Shown here one piece after another: positions 26,209 through 35,003 of a stretch of DNA of 64,000 nucleotides. The DNA lies in assembly GCF_003339505.1 (NCBI RefSeq), contig NZ_QPIW01000001.1:620001-684000 (forward strand), written 5' to 3'. The position numbers were made by a program, and so were the translations under genes. The stretch is from Runella aurantiaca (GTDB taxonomy: Bacteria; Bacteroidota; Bacteroidia; Cytophagales; Spirosomataceae). The notes below the pieces were generated by a model. That model had not been told where the DNA came from, made no database searches, and saw nothing but the letters and a program-made list of their open reading frames with translations. Each line of letters opens with the position of its first letter. The stretch's first letter is position 1.

Positions 26209-27318
26209 ATGAGTTTGTTCATACATCAACAATATAATTGGCCACATTTTACTTGGCATAGTGATGACTTAATTACGCTGCTGAGTGAAGCGAGAAATCT
26301 ACAAGGTCGATTAATTGGTAAAATGGAATCTCTGGGTTTTGAATTACGTGATGAAGCCTTACTTGAAACCTTGACTTCGGACGTATTGAAATCGGCAGAA
26401 ATTGAAGGAGAACTGTTGAATCCCGAGCAAGTTCGTTCTTCAATTGCCCAAAGATTGGGGATGAATTTGGCTGGTACAATAACGTCAGATAGATATGTTG
26501 ACGGAATGGTTGATATGATGATTGATGCCACCCATAATTGTTTCAAACCGTTAACGAAAGAGCGACTTTTTGATTGGCACGCAGGATTATTCCCAACCGG
26601 AAGAAGTGGAATATTCAAAATAACGGTTGCTGATTGGCGGAAAGATACCCTGGGCAAAATGCAAGTTGTATCTGGTGCGGCGGGAAGAGAGAAAGTTCAT
26701 TTTCAAGCCCCGGATGCTGATTTGATTGAGATAGAAATGAGCCGATTTTTAGAATGGTTTAATGAAGAAAATAAAATTGATTTAGTGATAAAAGCGGCAA
26801 TTGCTCACCTTTGGTTTGTAACAATTCATCCATTTCAAGATGGAAATGGTCGAATTACCAGAGCCCTGACCGATATGTTGTTAGCTCAATCGGATAAAAG
26901 CACGCAAAGATTTTATAGTATGTCCGCTCAAATTAGGTTAGAAAGAAAAGAATACTACGAAAATCTTGAAAGGACGCAAAAAGGAGACCTTGACATAACC
27001 GAGTGGATAAAATGGTTTTTAAGCTGCCTGATCAATGCTTTAAAAGCCACCGATAACCTTTTGATACGAGTAATGTTTAAAGCTGATTTTTGGAACACGC
27101 ATTCAAAAACCATTATTAATGAAAGACAAAAGAAGATTTTAAACAAATTATTGGATGGATTTGAAGGCAAGCTGACCTCAATGAAATGGGCTAAGATGGC
27201 AAAATGCTCAAAAGATACGGCAATTAGGGATATTAATGATTTAATAAATAAGGAAGTGTTGCAAAAAGAGGCTGCAGGAGGAAGAAGTACAAATTATGAA
27301 CTAAAATCACCGCAGTAG
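26209..27318 (+). CDS. Fic-family AMP-transferase with N-terminal inhibitory helix and C-terminal wHTH
   Basis: Fic/DOC enzyme (369 residues) expected to AMPylate a protein hydroxyl. The N-terminal domain (IHQQYNWPHFTWHSDDL) is the DUF4172 type often found with Fic. The inhibitory motif S-x-x-x-E-G is seen as SAEIEG (about 62-67), marking a class II, self-inhibited Fic. The catalytic loop HPFQDGNGR (His about 207) is intact. The C-terminal 60 residues (MKWAKMAKCSKDTAIRDIND then LINKEVLQKEAAGGRS) look like a winged helix. The ATG at 26209 is preferred over the TTG at 26191, which lies in the operator-like boxes. AT-rich and placed between two oxidoreductase genes, it is probably acquired. Confidence 0.93.
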   Translation: MSLFIHQQYNWPHFTWHSDDLITLLSEARNLQGRLIGKMESLGFELRDEALLETLTSDVLKSAEIEGELLNPEQVRSSIAQRLGMNLAGTITSDRYVDGMVDMMIDATHNCFKPLTKERLFDWHAGLFPTGRSGIFKITVADWRKDTLGKMQVVSGAAGREKVHFQAPDADLIEIEMSRFLEWFNEENKIDLVIKAAIAHLWFVTIHPFQDGNGRITRALTDMLLAQSDKSTQRFYSMSAQIRLERKEYYENLERTQKGDLDITEWIKWFLSCLINALKATDNLLIRVMFKADFWNTHSKTIINERQKKILNKLLDGFEGKLTSMKWAKMAKCSKDTAIRDINDLINKEVLQKEAAGGRSTNYELKSPQ

Positions 27319-27326
27319 CGCGCACC

Positions 27327-27351
27327 CTATCAATAGGCTTCGAGCCTAAAA
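27327..27351 (+). repeat. 25-nt 3' repeat after the Fic gene
   Basis: A 22/25 match to 26013-26037, 8 bp after the Fic stop, with core AGGCTTCGAGCCT. Each gene of the inserted pair thus has the same downstream element. Confidence 0.65.
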
Positions 27352-27436
27352 GTAAAGTGGAATTGTAATACAGTATATTCCGATTTTACGAACTGAAATT
27401 GAAAACTTTTTAAACGAGTAAACACATTTAACGGTA

Positions 27437-28489
27437 ATGACGTATATAAAACCAAAATTTCGTCACCCCGACCTGCCCAAAAACGCGGTAGGCTTCACTA
27501 AAACAGATTATGAAGGGGTGATTTCGACGCTTTGCGCGGGCTGTGGGCATGATTCCATCAGTGGCTCCATCGTGCAGGCGTGCTACGAGATGTCGATTGA
27601 ACCGCACCGCGTGGCCAAACTGTCGGGCATCGGGTGTTCGTCCAAAACACCAAACTATTTCCTCAACAACTCGCACGGGTTCAACTCCGTCCACGGGCGG
27701 ATGCCGTCGGTGGCTACGGGGGCCAACATGGCCAACCGCGACCTGATTTACCTCGGTGTATCGGGCGACGGCGACACGGCTTCGATTGGGATGGGGCAGT
27801 TTGTGCACGCCATCCGTCGTAACCTCAACATGTTGTACATCGTAATGAACAACGGTTGCTACGGTCTGACCAAGGGACAAGATTCGGCCACAGCCGATGC
27901 GGGCTCGGTCAGCAAAAGCGGTTCCGTCAATCCGTTTGAAGGCATTGATTTGGTGGGTATGGCGCTGGAGTTGGGTGCTACGTTCGTGGCGCGCAGCTTT
28001 TCGGGCGACAAAACCCAGCTCGTACCGCTCATCAAAGCGGCGCTTTCACACAATGGCTTTGCGCTCATTGACGTGCTTTCTCCTTGCGTGACTTTCAATA
28101 ACAACGTGGGTTCTACCAAGTCGTACGATTACGTGCGCGATCACATTGAGGCGTTGGCCGAAATTGGGTACGTCCCTGAAAAAGAAGAGATTACCGTCTC
28201 GTACGACAGCGGAAGTTCGGTAGACGTCGAACTCCACGACGGTTCGTCGGTGCAGTTGCACAAGCTCGCCGACGGCTGGGATCCGCGCGACCGTCAGGCG
28301 GCGATGAGTCGTTTGCAACAAGCCAAAGCCGAAGGTGAAATCCTGACGGGATTGGTGTACGTCGACCCCGACAGCAAGGATTTACACGAAATCATCAAGT
28401 CAGATAAGCGTCCGCTGAACAGTCTAAAAGAAGAGGATTTGTGTCCGGGAGCGGGAGTATTGGCCATGATTAACGACGAGTTTAGATAA
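27437..28489 (+). CDS. 2-oxoacid:acceptor oxidoreductase, beta (TPP-binding) subunit
   Basis: Beta subunit of 350 residues. The domain binds thiamine pyrophosphate: LCAGCGHDSISGSI (about 32-45), the conserved SGIGCSSKTPNYF (about 62-74), the HGRMPSVATGAN block, and the TPP motif GVSGDGDTASIG to NMLYIVMNNGCYGLTKGQ (about 106-147). It completes the enzyme whose flavoprotein and gamma-alpha genes lie upstream. Function together would be decarboxylation of a 2-oxoacid (probably 2-oxoglutarate) to the acyl-CoA with electrons passed to ferredoxin or NAD(P). The 118-bp upstream gap contains only the repeat described. A terminator follows. Confidence 0.95.
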   Translation: MTYIKPKFRHPDLPKNAVGFTKTDYEGVISTLCAGCGHDSISGSIVQACYEMSIEPHRVAKLSGIGCSSKTPNYFLNNSHGFNSVHGRMPSVATGANMANRDLIYLGVSGDGDTASIGMGQFVHAIRRNLNMLYIVMNNGCYGLTKGQDSATADAGSVSKSGSVNPFEGIDLVGMALELGATFVARSFSGDKTQLVPLIKAALSHNGFALIDVLSPCVTFNNNVGSTKSYDYVRDHIEALAEIGYVPEKEEITVSYDSGSSVDVELHDGSSVQLHKLADGWDPRDRQAAMSRLQQAKAEGEILTGLVYVDPDSKDLHEIIKSDKRPLNSLKEEDLCPGAGVLAMINDEFR

Positions 28490-28508
28490 TTTCTGGCATT
28501 CAATAGTC

Positions 28509-28547
28509 AAACCGCGTGGGGTGAGTCCTTACGCGGTTTTTGTTTTT
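28509..28547 (+). terminator. Intrinsic terminator after the beta subunit gene
   Basis: Stem AAACCGCGT (28509-28517) with ACGCGGTTT (28531-28539), followed by TTGTTTTT. It begins 20 bp after the stop codon. Confidence 0.85.
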
Positions 28548-28635
28548 AGGGCAATATGATTTCCAGATTTGAAGTAACTTGTCAGCTTTTAAGCGTTTGA
28601 GCATAAATTTTGGAGTGTTTGAAGCGCTTTGCGTT

Positions 28636-28676
28636 GGGTTGTGAGCAACCCTCGTGCTCGGTTGTGAGCAACCGAG
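28636..28676. repeat. Two tandem GGTTGTGAGCAACC palindromes
   Basis: Two copies of the self-complementary 14-mer GGTTGTGAGCAACC, each with extended arms (GGG...CCC at 28636-28651 and CTCGG...CCGAG at 28657-28676). They lie in the 265-bp gap before the monooxygenase gene. Likely a REP-like interspersed repeat. Confidence 0.7.
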
Positions 28677-28754
28677 CGCACCAGCATTTTCTTTTAAATC
28701 TCTGCGTCTTAGTGACTTTGCGTGATTTTATTTAATATTCGGTTTAAAAAAAAT

Positions 28755-29993
28755 ATGAAAGTACTAATCATTGGCGGGGGCATTGGTGGGTTGACCACCG
28801 CCCTTTGCCTACACAAGCTCGGGCTGGAAGTAAAAGTCTTTGAATCGGTCAAAGAAGTAAAACCGCTGGGGGTTGGTATCAATTTGCTGCCGCATTCGGT
28901 TCGGGTGCTTACCCACCTTGGCCTGCAATCCATTATTGCCCAAAATGCCATTGAAACGACCGATTTGGCCTATTTTAATAAATTTGGACAGCCTTTTTGG
29001 AGCGAGCCACGCGGGCGGTTTGCGGGGTATAAATGGCCCCAATTTTCAGTCCATCGCGGTAGGTTGCAACAATTGCTTTTTGAAGAAGCCACGCGGGTTT
29101 TGGGCAGTGAGGCACTCCTGACCAACCATCATTTGGCCTCTTTCGAACAAAACGAAGGGGAAGTCATCGCGCATTTTGTAAACAAAGAAACGGGACAAAA
29201 CATCGGGCAGGAGCGGGGCGATTTGCTGATTGGAGCGGATGGAATCAATTCGGTGGTGCGGCAACAACTGTATCCCAACGAAGGCCCGCCGGTGTATTCT
29301 TCCAATATCTTGTACCGGGGCACCACGCGGATGAAGCCGTTTCTGAACGGGACAACGATGGTGATGGTGGGGCATAATGCCCAAAAAATAGTGGCGTATC
29401 CCATTCATCCTGAGCCTGATGCGGAGGGAAATAAACTCATCAATTGGGTGGCGAATGTGCGTGCAAACGAGCAACAAAAACTAGAAGTAAGGGATTGGAA
29501 TCGCCCCGCAGACCAGCTGCGATTGGTCAATAAATACCAAGATTGGACCTTTGACTGGCTTGATGTACCCGCCATGATTGCGGGAGCCAAAGTCGTGTAC
29601 GAATTTCCGATGTCGGACCGAAATCCCTTGGAACGCTGGACGTTTGGCCGCGTAACCTTGCTCGGCGATGCCGCCCATCCCATGTACCCGATTGGTTCCA
29701 ACGGGGCGTCGCAGGCGATTTTGGATGCCGATTATTTGGCGGAATGTTTGAAAAATACGCAAAATCCCACGGAAGCGTTAATGGCGTACAACGATGAGCG
29801 CGTGCCTGCTACGGCAAAAGTGGTGTTGCAAAACCGCGCCAAAGGTCCCGACGAAATCATGGACCGCATGGAAGAACGTTTTCCCAACGGTTTTTCGGAA
29901 GACCAAATACCGCAAGCGGAGTTGGAAGAAGTAATGAATCGTTACAAACAGATTGCGGGGTTTGATATTCAAACCCTTAACCAAAAATCATAA
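28755..29993 (+). CDS. FAD-dependent monooxygenase (UbiH/PhzS/salicylate hydroxylase type)
   Basis: Group A flavoprotein monooxygenase of 412 residues. It has the N-terminal dinucleotide-binding motif VLIIGGGIGGLTTALCLHKLG, the DG-like motif DLLIGADGINSVVR (about 152-165), and the second FAD-binding motif VTLLGDAAHPMYPIGSNGAS (about 302-321). The ATG at 28755 was chosen because it places the Rossmann fold at the extreme N terminus; a GTG at 28722 is in frame but adds an unlikely extension. It is followed after 3 bp by a DUF3237 gene and then an SDR gene, which suggests a small pathway for hydroxylating and oxidising an aromatic or lipid-like compound. The substrate is unknown. Confidence 0.92.
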   Translation: MKVLIIGGGIGGLTTALCLHKLGLEVKVFESVKEVKPLGVGINLLPHSVRVLTHLGLQSIIAQNAIETTDLAYFNKFGQPFWSEPRGRFAGYKWPQFSVHRGRLQQLLFEEATRVLGSEALLTNHHLASFEQNEGEVIAHFVNKETGQNIGQERGDLLIGADGINSVVRQQLYPNEGPPVYSSNILYRGTTRMKPFLNGTTMVMVGHNAQKIVAYPIHPEPDAEGNKLINWVANVRANEQQKLEVRDWNRPADQLRLVNKYQDWTFDWLDVPAMIAGAKVVYEFPMSDRNPLERWTFGRVTLLGDAAHPMYPIGSNGASQAILDADYLAECLKNTQNPTEALMAYNDERVPATAKVVLQNRAKGPDEIMDRMEERFPNGFSEDQIPQAELEEVMNRYKQIAGFDIQTLNQKS

Positions 29994-29996
29994 AGA

Positions 29997-30446
29997 ATGG
30001 AATTGAAATTCGCTTTTGAGCTGCGGGTAGAAGTGGCAGAAATACAGGTGTTGGGAGATACGCCCAAGGGCAATCGTCGGATGATACCCATCAAAGGGGG
30101 GACGTTTGAAGGGGCAAAAATAAAAGGAACTATTCAGGCAGGAGGCTACGATTGGCAGTTGATTCGAACCGATGAAGTAGCTGAAGTAGACGCGCGTTAT
30201 GTGCTGAAAACCGACGATGGAGCATTGATAACAATTGTCAATCAGGGACTTAGACGAGGCCCTGCGGCGGTAATGAAACGACTCGCGGCGGGTGAAGAAG
30301 TATTGCCGTCGCAGTACTATTTTCGTTCCATTCCTGTGTTTGAAACCGCCGATCCCCGCTACGCTTGGCTCACGCAGTCGGTTTTTGTGGCCACGGGTGT
30401 GCGTAAACCCGATAAAGTATTGATTCAGGTGTATGAGGTTTTGTAG
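29997..30446 (+). CDS. DUF3237 family protein
   Basis: A 149-residue cytoplasmic protein of the DUF3237/UPF0311 family, a small beta-barrel fold of unknown biochemical role. The diagnostic features are IPIKGGTFEGAKIKGTIQAG (about 31-50), the DW...R sequence, ARYVLKTDDGALITIVNQGL (about 65-85), and PSQYYFRSIPVFETADPRYAWL (about 101) close to the C terminus. It starts 3 bp after the monooxygenase stop, so it is almost surely co-translated with it and probably works on the same substrate. It has no signal peptide. Confidence 0.9.
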   Translation: MELKFAFELRVEVAEIQVLGDTPKGNRRMIPIKGGTFEGAKIKGTIQAGGYDWQLIRTDEVAEVDARYVLKTDDGALITIVNQGLRRGPAAVMKRLAAGEEVLPSQYYFRSIPVFETADPRYAWLTQSVFVATGVRKPDKVLIQVYEVL

Positions 30447-30547
30447 GGCATTTTTAAAGCCACTTTATAAGGTTTAACAAAACGCTTGCATGATGGGTTA
30501 AGAGATTTGTACTAAATTGTATTCCAGAAGTTTTAACATCAGCAACA

Positions 30548-31315
30548 ATGAAAATTCAGGAGAAAACATTTTTGATTACGGGGGGCGCTTCTGGTTTGGG
30601 AGCGGCCACGGCCAAAATGATTGTTGAAGACGGAGGTAACGCGGTATTGGCCGACGTAAACACCACAGTGGGCGAACAAACAGAGGCGGAGCTGGGCGAA
30701 AACGCGCTGTTTGTTCATACCGATGTGACCAACCCCGAAAGCGTCCAAAATGCCATTGATACGGCAATCGATGCTTTTGGCGGACTGGATGGCGTAATCA
30801 ACTGCGCAGGAATCGGCCCCGCCGAGCGAGTTGTGGGCAAAAACGGCCCCCATTCGCTGGAGCGTTTTACCAACGTCATCTCCATCAATCTCATCGGGAC
30901 TTTCAACGTGATTCGTTTGGCGGCGGCGGTGATGCAGCACAATGAGCCCGAAGAAAGCGGCGAGCGCGGAATCATCATCAATACGGCATCGGTGGCGGCC
31001 TTCGATGGCCAAATCGGGCAAGCGGCGTATTCTGCCTCGAAAGGTGGAATTGTGGCAATGACGCTGCCCATCGCGCGCGAGTTTGCCAAGTTGGGAATTC
31101 GGATAATGACCATTGCACCGGGTATTTTTGAAACGCCGCTGCTAATGGGAATGGCTGATGAGGTAAAAGCGTCGTTGGGGCAGCAGGTTCCGTTTCCGTC
31201 TCGGCTAGGTAAGCCGCATGAATACGCGGCACTCGCCAAGCATATCATTGAAAATCAGATGCTTAATGGTGAGGTTATTCGTTTGGATGGGGCGATAAGA
31301 ATGGCGGCAAAATGA
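30548..31315 (+). CDS. Short-chain dehydrogenase, type II 3-hydroxyacyl-CoA dehydrogenase-like
   Basis: SDR-family NAD(P)-dependent oxidoreductase of 255 residues. The cofactor motif TGGASGLG (about 11-18), the acid LADVN that favours NAD, NCAGIG (about 90-95), catalytic INTASVAAF and YSASKGG are all present. The arrangement, with [20 protein letters not shown] and [15 protein letters not shown], closely resembles human HSD10-type 3-hydroxyacyl-CoA dehydrogenases. It lies 101 bp after DUF3237 and before a terminator, so it probably ends this small cluster. It may act in beta-oxidation of an acyl chain; a more specific substrate cannot be given. Confidence 0.92.
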   Translation: MKIQEKTFLITGGASGLGAATAKMIVEDGGNAVLADVNTTVGEQTEAELGENALFVHTDVTNPESVQNAIDTAIDAFGGLDGVINCAGIGPAERVVGKNGPHSLERFTNVISINLIGTFNVIRLAAAVMQHNEPEESGERGIIINTASVAAFDGQIGQAAYSASKGGIVAMTLPIAREFAKLGIRIMTIAPGIFETPLLMGMADEVKASLGQQVPFPSRLGKPHEYAALAKHIIENQMLNGEVIRLDGAIRMAAK

Positions 31316-31359
31316 AATAGGAAGGGGCGAAAAACTCGAAAAATATGTCCAATAGCAGC

Positions 31360-31398
31360 CTAAAAAGCGGCTCTTTTGTAGAAATAGCCGCTTTTTAG
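31360..31398 (+). terminator. Hairpin after the SDR gene
   Basis: A 13-bp perfect stem (CTAAAAAGCGGCT with AGCCGCTTTTTAG) 44 bp after the stop. The 3' arm carries five T, so it can serve as a terminator in both directions. Confidence 0.8.
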
Positions 31399-31434
31399 TA
31401 GTTTTGGCGCTCCCTAACCTGTTATTGTTACCCC

Positions 31435-32802
31435 ATGAGACATTCGTTATTTACAGTATTGCTTTTAGTGTTGTTGATTCCTTCCCTGTTTGCCCAAAAA
31501 AAACGGCGAGTTACCAAAAAATCCAAGCCCGTTCCAGCCGTTAGCGTTACCCCAAATGCTTTTCCCTTAAAAATCAGCCGTGATGGGCGTTACCTGACAA
31601 ATCGTAACGGTCAGGCTTTCCTGATGAACGCCGATGCAGGCTGGACATTGTTCCATAAATTGAAATTGGAAGAAGCGCGTTTTTATTTAGAACACCGTCA
31701 TTCTAAGCACTTTAATACTATTTTTGTGCAATTGTTGCCGCCTGAGTCCAATCAAGCGAATGCTTACGGAGAGGCTCCATTTGCACGAAAGGGGGATTTT
31801 TCTACTCCGAATGAAAGATACTTCGCGTACGTTGACGACATCGTAAAAATGGCGGCTCGGATGCAGTTGTTGGTGGCGATTGTGCCAGCTTGGCTGGGCT
31901 GTTGCGGTACGAATTGGTTTGAGGTACAGACCGCCAACGGAACCGACAAGTGTCGCGATTTTGGTCGGTACCTTGGTCGTCGATTTGGCAACCATTCCAA
32001 TATTCTCTGGATTATGGGCGGCGACCGTGATCCGCTACGCGAGGAGGCAGTGCAACGGGCCATGGCCGAGGGCATCAAAGAAACCGCGCCCACCCAGTTG
32101 ATGACTTATCACGCGGCAAGTTCTCATTCAAGTACCGATGTGTTTCCTGCCGAAAAGTGGCTTGATTTCAGCATGGTCTATACGTATTTTCGGGGCAAGC
32201 AAGGTGTGTGGACTTCTGATATGCCGCACGTTTACGAGGTGGCTTTGAAAGAAACCCAAAAGTTGCCGCGAAAAGCGTTTATCTTGGGGGAATCGCAGTA
32301 CGAAGATGAAAATGCGGGCAATGCCCTGATGATACGTCGGCAGGCGTATTGGTCACTTTTGGGGGGAGGAAGCGGTCAATGTTACGGAAGTTCGGTGTGG
32401 GCTTTTGGGGAGGACTGGCGCCAAAAACTTGACTTGCCGGGCGTGGCCCAGATGAATTTATTTCAAAAAATAATGAACGGATTGCCTTGGTATCTTTTTC
32501 GGCCCGATACTACTTCGAACCTCTTGGTAGAAGGACGCGGCACGTACGGCAGTGATGATTATGGGGTGGTATCTATACTACCCAATAACCGTATGGCCAT
32601 GATTTATCTGCCTTCTAGTAGGACGATTAAAGTGAACGTAGAAAAAATTAACGGAAGCAATATCAGGGCGTTATGGATAAGTCCGCGCACCAATAATCGG
32701 TTCATTGGCGGGTATTTTAAACCCCAGGGGGTTCGAGAGCTTATTCCGCCCACACTCGACGAAGATTGGCTGTTGTTATTGGGCAATGTGGGAAGAAAGT
32801 AG
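31435..32802 (+). CDS. Secreted glycoside hydrolase, apiosidase-like (DUF4038) family
   Basis: A 455-residue exported protein with signal peptide (LLLVLLIPSLFAQ, about 8-20) and a short basic linker. The TIM-barrel DUF4038 domain (about 45-345) shows the typical start GRYLTNRNGQAFLMNADAGW, then GRRFGNHSNILWIMGGDRDP and the late acid FILGESQYE (about 281). A C-terminal beta domain (about 355-450; VVSILPNNRMAMIYLPS) matches the collagen-binding-like partner domain of the family. Apiosidases (GH140) have this architecture and act on rhamnogalacturonan II. It stands alone between a terminator and the OmpA gene, not in a PUL. Family confident, enzyme specificity inferred. Confidence 0.88.
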   Translation: MRHSLFTVLLLVLLIPSLFAQKKRRVTKKSKPVPAVSVTPNAFPLKISRDGRYLTNRNGQAFLMNADAGWTLFHKLKLEEARFYLEHRHSKHFNTIFVQLLPPESNQANAYGEAPFARKGDFSTPNERYFAYVDDIVKMAARMQLLVAIVPAWLGCCGTNWFEVQTANGTDKCRDFGRYLGRRFGNHSNILWIMGGDRDPLREEAVQRAMAEGIKETAPTQLMTYHAASSHSSTDVFPAEKWLDFSMVYTYFRGKQGVWTSDMPHVYEVALKETQKLPRKAFILGESQYEDENAGNALMIRRQAYWSLLGGGSGQCYGSSVWAFGEDWRQKLDLPGVAQMNLFQKIMNGLPWYLFRPDTTSNLLVEGRGTYGSDDYGVVSILPNNRMAMIYLPSSRTIKVNVEKINGSNIRALWISPRTNNRFIGGYFKPQGVRELIPPTLDEDWLLLLGNVGRK

Positions 32803-32933
32803 TAAACATTGGATAAATATATCCCCAAAAGCTCAATAAATGAATGGTTTTATGAAGATTGGGTCTGTTTCCGGAACGATTTTTGATTATTTTTACAACA
32901 TTATTACTCCATAAATTTATTTCTCAACTCTTC

Positions 32934-34958
32934 ATGATGGCCAAACATATCGGATGGTGGTGGTGTGTTCTAGCTTCGGTTTGCACGAGTCAGGCGCAGG
33001 AAGTTCAGTGGGCCAACAAGTTAGTGGGGTTTTCATCCGAATTTCGTAAAGAAACCTACGGGCAAGAGTACAGGGCCGTCCAAGCTTTGGGAGCGCCAAA
33101 TACTATCCCTCCCTTCGGAGAAAGCGCCTGTGCGTGGTCTCCTTACAACGCCGATTCCAACGTAGAAGAGTGGATTAAGGTGGCTTTTGAGAAGCCACAA
33201 AAAGCACGCCAAATCCTTATTGTCGAAAATTTCAACCAAGGCTGTATTACGCAGGTATATGCTTATGACGAGGCAGGAAAGGAGGTTTCGGTGTGGACAA
33301 ACTCTGGGGCCGCCGCCTCTGAAGTAGGTCGGGTTTTGGTCGTAAACGTTCCTGATTCTACGATGCGGATTAGCTCCGTTAAAGTGTCTCTCAATCCTGC
33401 CCGGGTCAAAGGCTATAATCAGATAGATGCCATTGGTTTGACGTTAAGTAACAAGCCTTTTGAGTCAAAAATCAATGTTTTCAAAGATGCGCCCAAAGAA
33501 ATCATCAAAGAGAATTTGGGCATCGGTGTAAACACCAAAGCGCAAGAAGTGGCTCCCATCATTTCGCCCGACGGAAAAACCATTTTTTTTACAAGAGGCA
33601 AATACGAAAAAAATGTAGGAGGTGCTGAAAACCAGGATGTATGGTTTTCTACGCGGCAGGGTGACCAATGGAATGAAGCGCAAAACATGGGTGCGCCTAT
33701 CAACAATGCCGACAACAACGCCATTGTGAGTATTTCGCCCGACGGAAAAACGCTGTACCTCATGAACGTGTATCGTCCAGATGGTACGATGACGTTTGGT
33801 TTGTCTAAATCTACCCGCACAAAAACGGGCTGGACGATGCCCGTTGAATGTAAGATTGAGGATATTTATAACCTTGATAAAAAGAACAATACCGAGTTTA
33901 CACTTTCGCCCAAAGGAAATGTGTTGGTGATGTCGGTCAAGCGTCAGGATACCAACGGCGACCGTGATTTGTACGTTAGTTTCGTCAAAGGCGATGGTTC
34001 GTGGAGTAAGCCCCTCAACATGGGTTCAATCATCAACACCGCTGACGTAGAAAGTGCCCCCTTTATTGCAACCGATAACAAAACGCTCTATTTTACGTCT
34101 TACGGCCATGCGGGTTATGGGGGTGGGGATATTTTTATGACGCGCCGTTTGGATGAATCGTGGACCAAATGGAGTCAGCCCGAAAACTTGGGGCCCGCCA
34201 TTAATACCCCCCAATGGGATGGTTTTTTGAGCATTCCTGCTTCGGGAGAATATGCCTATGTAAGCTCCATGCAAAACTCAATGGGCGGGGAGGATTTGTT
34301 TCGTTTTAAGGTTTACAACGCCATTCGTCCAGAACCGGTAGCGATTATTTCGGGCAGCGTGATTGACGCCGATACCCGAAAACCAGTTACGACCGAAATT
34401 TTGACCAATTTATTAAAAGACAATACCAACGTTTCTAAAGTGGAATACGACCCCGAAACGGGAGAATATAAACTTATCTTGCCAGTTCAGCAGTCGTATC
34501 GTTTGAGTGCGGTGAAGGATGGATTTTTTCCGTTGGATGAGATTGTAGATTTATCGAAAGACAAGCGTTTTCGCGATATAAAACGGAATATTTTGTTGGT
34601 TCCTATCAAAGAAGGCAAGAAAATTACGCCGAATGGAATCATGTTTGAGCAAAGTAAATTTGAGTTGCTGACCGAAGCCATGCCCGACTTAGACCGTATT
34701 GCCGAAATGATGGTCAAATATGCCAATATGGAGCTGCTCATTGAGGGCCATACTGACAATCAAGGCGATTTTAAGCTTAACATGGAGCTCTCTGAAAACC
34801 GAGTGAATGAAGTGAAAAAGTATTTGGTAAGCAAAGGCATTGCCGAAAATCGCCTTCAAGTGAAAGGATGGGGCTCTACCAAACCCGTAGCAAGCAATGA
34901 AATTGAAGAGACCCGTAAAAAAAATAGGCGGGTGGAGTTTACGATTTTAAAGGTTTGA
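32934..34958 (+). CDS. OmpA-family outer membrane protein with PD40 beta-propeller repeats
   Basis: A 674-residue envelope protein. After the signal peptide (cleavage near CTSQAQ) there is a discoidin-like domain (about 24-140), then repeated PD40/WD40-like motifs: APIISPDGKTIFFTRG, ALVSISPDGKTLYLM type, APFIATDNKTLYFTSYG and FLSIPASGEYAYVSS. A carboxypeptidase-regulatory-like segment (SGSVIDADTRKPVTTE, about 475) precedes the C-terminal OmpA peptidoglycan-binding domain (about 555-674) with LLIEGHTDNQGD and ENRVNEVKKYLVSKGI. The start was set at the ATG pair 32934/32937; an upstream GTG frame adds an implausible tail. In Bacteroidota such proteins anchor envelope or gliding/T9SS complexes; no specific partner is seen here. 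Confidence 0.92.
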   Translation: MMAKHIGWWWCVLASVCTSQAQEVQWANKLVGFSSEFRKETYGQEYRAVQALGAPNTIPPFGESACAWSPYNADSNVEEWIKVAFEKPQKARQILIVENFNQGCITQVYAYDEAGKEVSVWTNSGAAASEVGRVLVVNVPDSTMRISSVKVSLNPARVKGYNQIDAIGLTLSNKPFESKINVFKDAPKEIIKENLGIGVNTKAQEVAPIISPDGKTIFFTRGKYEKNVGGAENQDVWFSTRQGDQWNEAQNMGAPINNADNNAIVSISPDGKTLYLMNVYRPDGTMTFGLSKSTRTKTGWTMPVECKIEDIYNLDKKNNTEFTLSPKGNVLVMSVKRQDTNGDRDLYVSFVKGDGSWSKPLNMGSIINTADVESAPFIATDNKTLYFTSYGHAGYGGGDIFMTRRLDESWTKWSQPENLGPAINTPQWDGFLSIPASGEYAYVSSMQNSMGGEDLFRFKVYNAIRPEPVAIISGSVIDADTRKPVTTEILTNLLKDNTNVSKVEYDPETGEYKLILPVQQSYRLSAVKDGFFPLDEIVDLSKDKRFRDIKRNILLVPIKEGKKITPNGIMFEQSKFELLTEAMPDLDRIAEMMVKYANMELLIEGHTDNQGDFKLNMELSENRVNEVKKYLVSKGIAENRLQVKGWGSTKPVASNEIEETRKKNRRVEFTILKV

Positions 34959-35003
34959 TTTTAGCATTTTTTTGTTTAATTCGCTGACTTTAAAACAAGT
35001 CAG

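Noticed and set aside
25103-27436. Insertion sequence or transposon carrying the HNH and Fic genes
   Set aside because: No transposase, terminal inverted repeats or target-site duplication was seen; only short 3' repeats.
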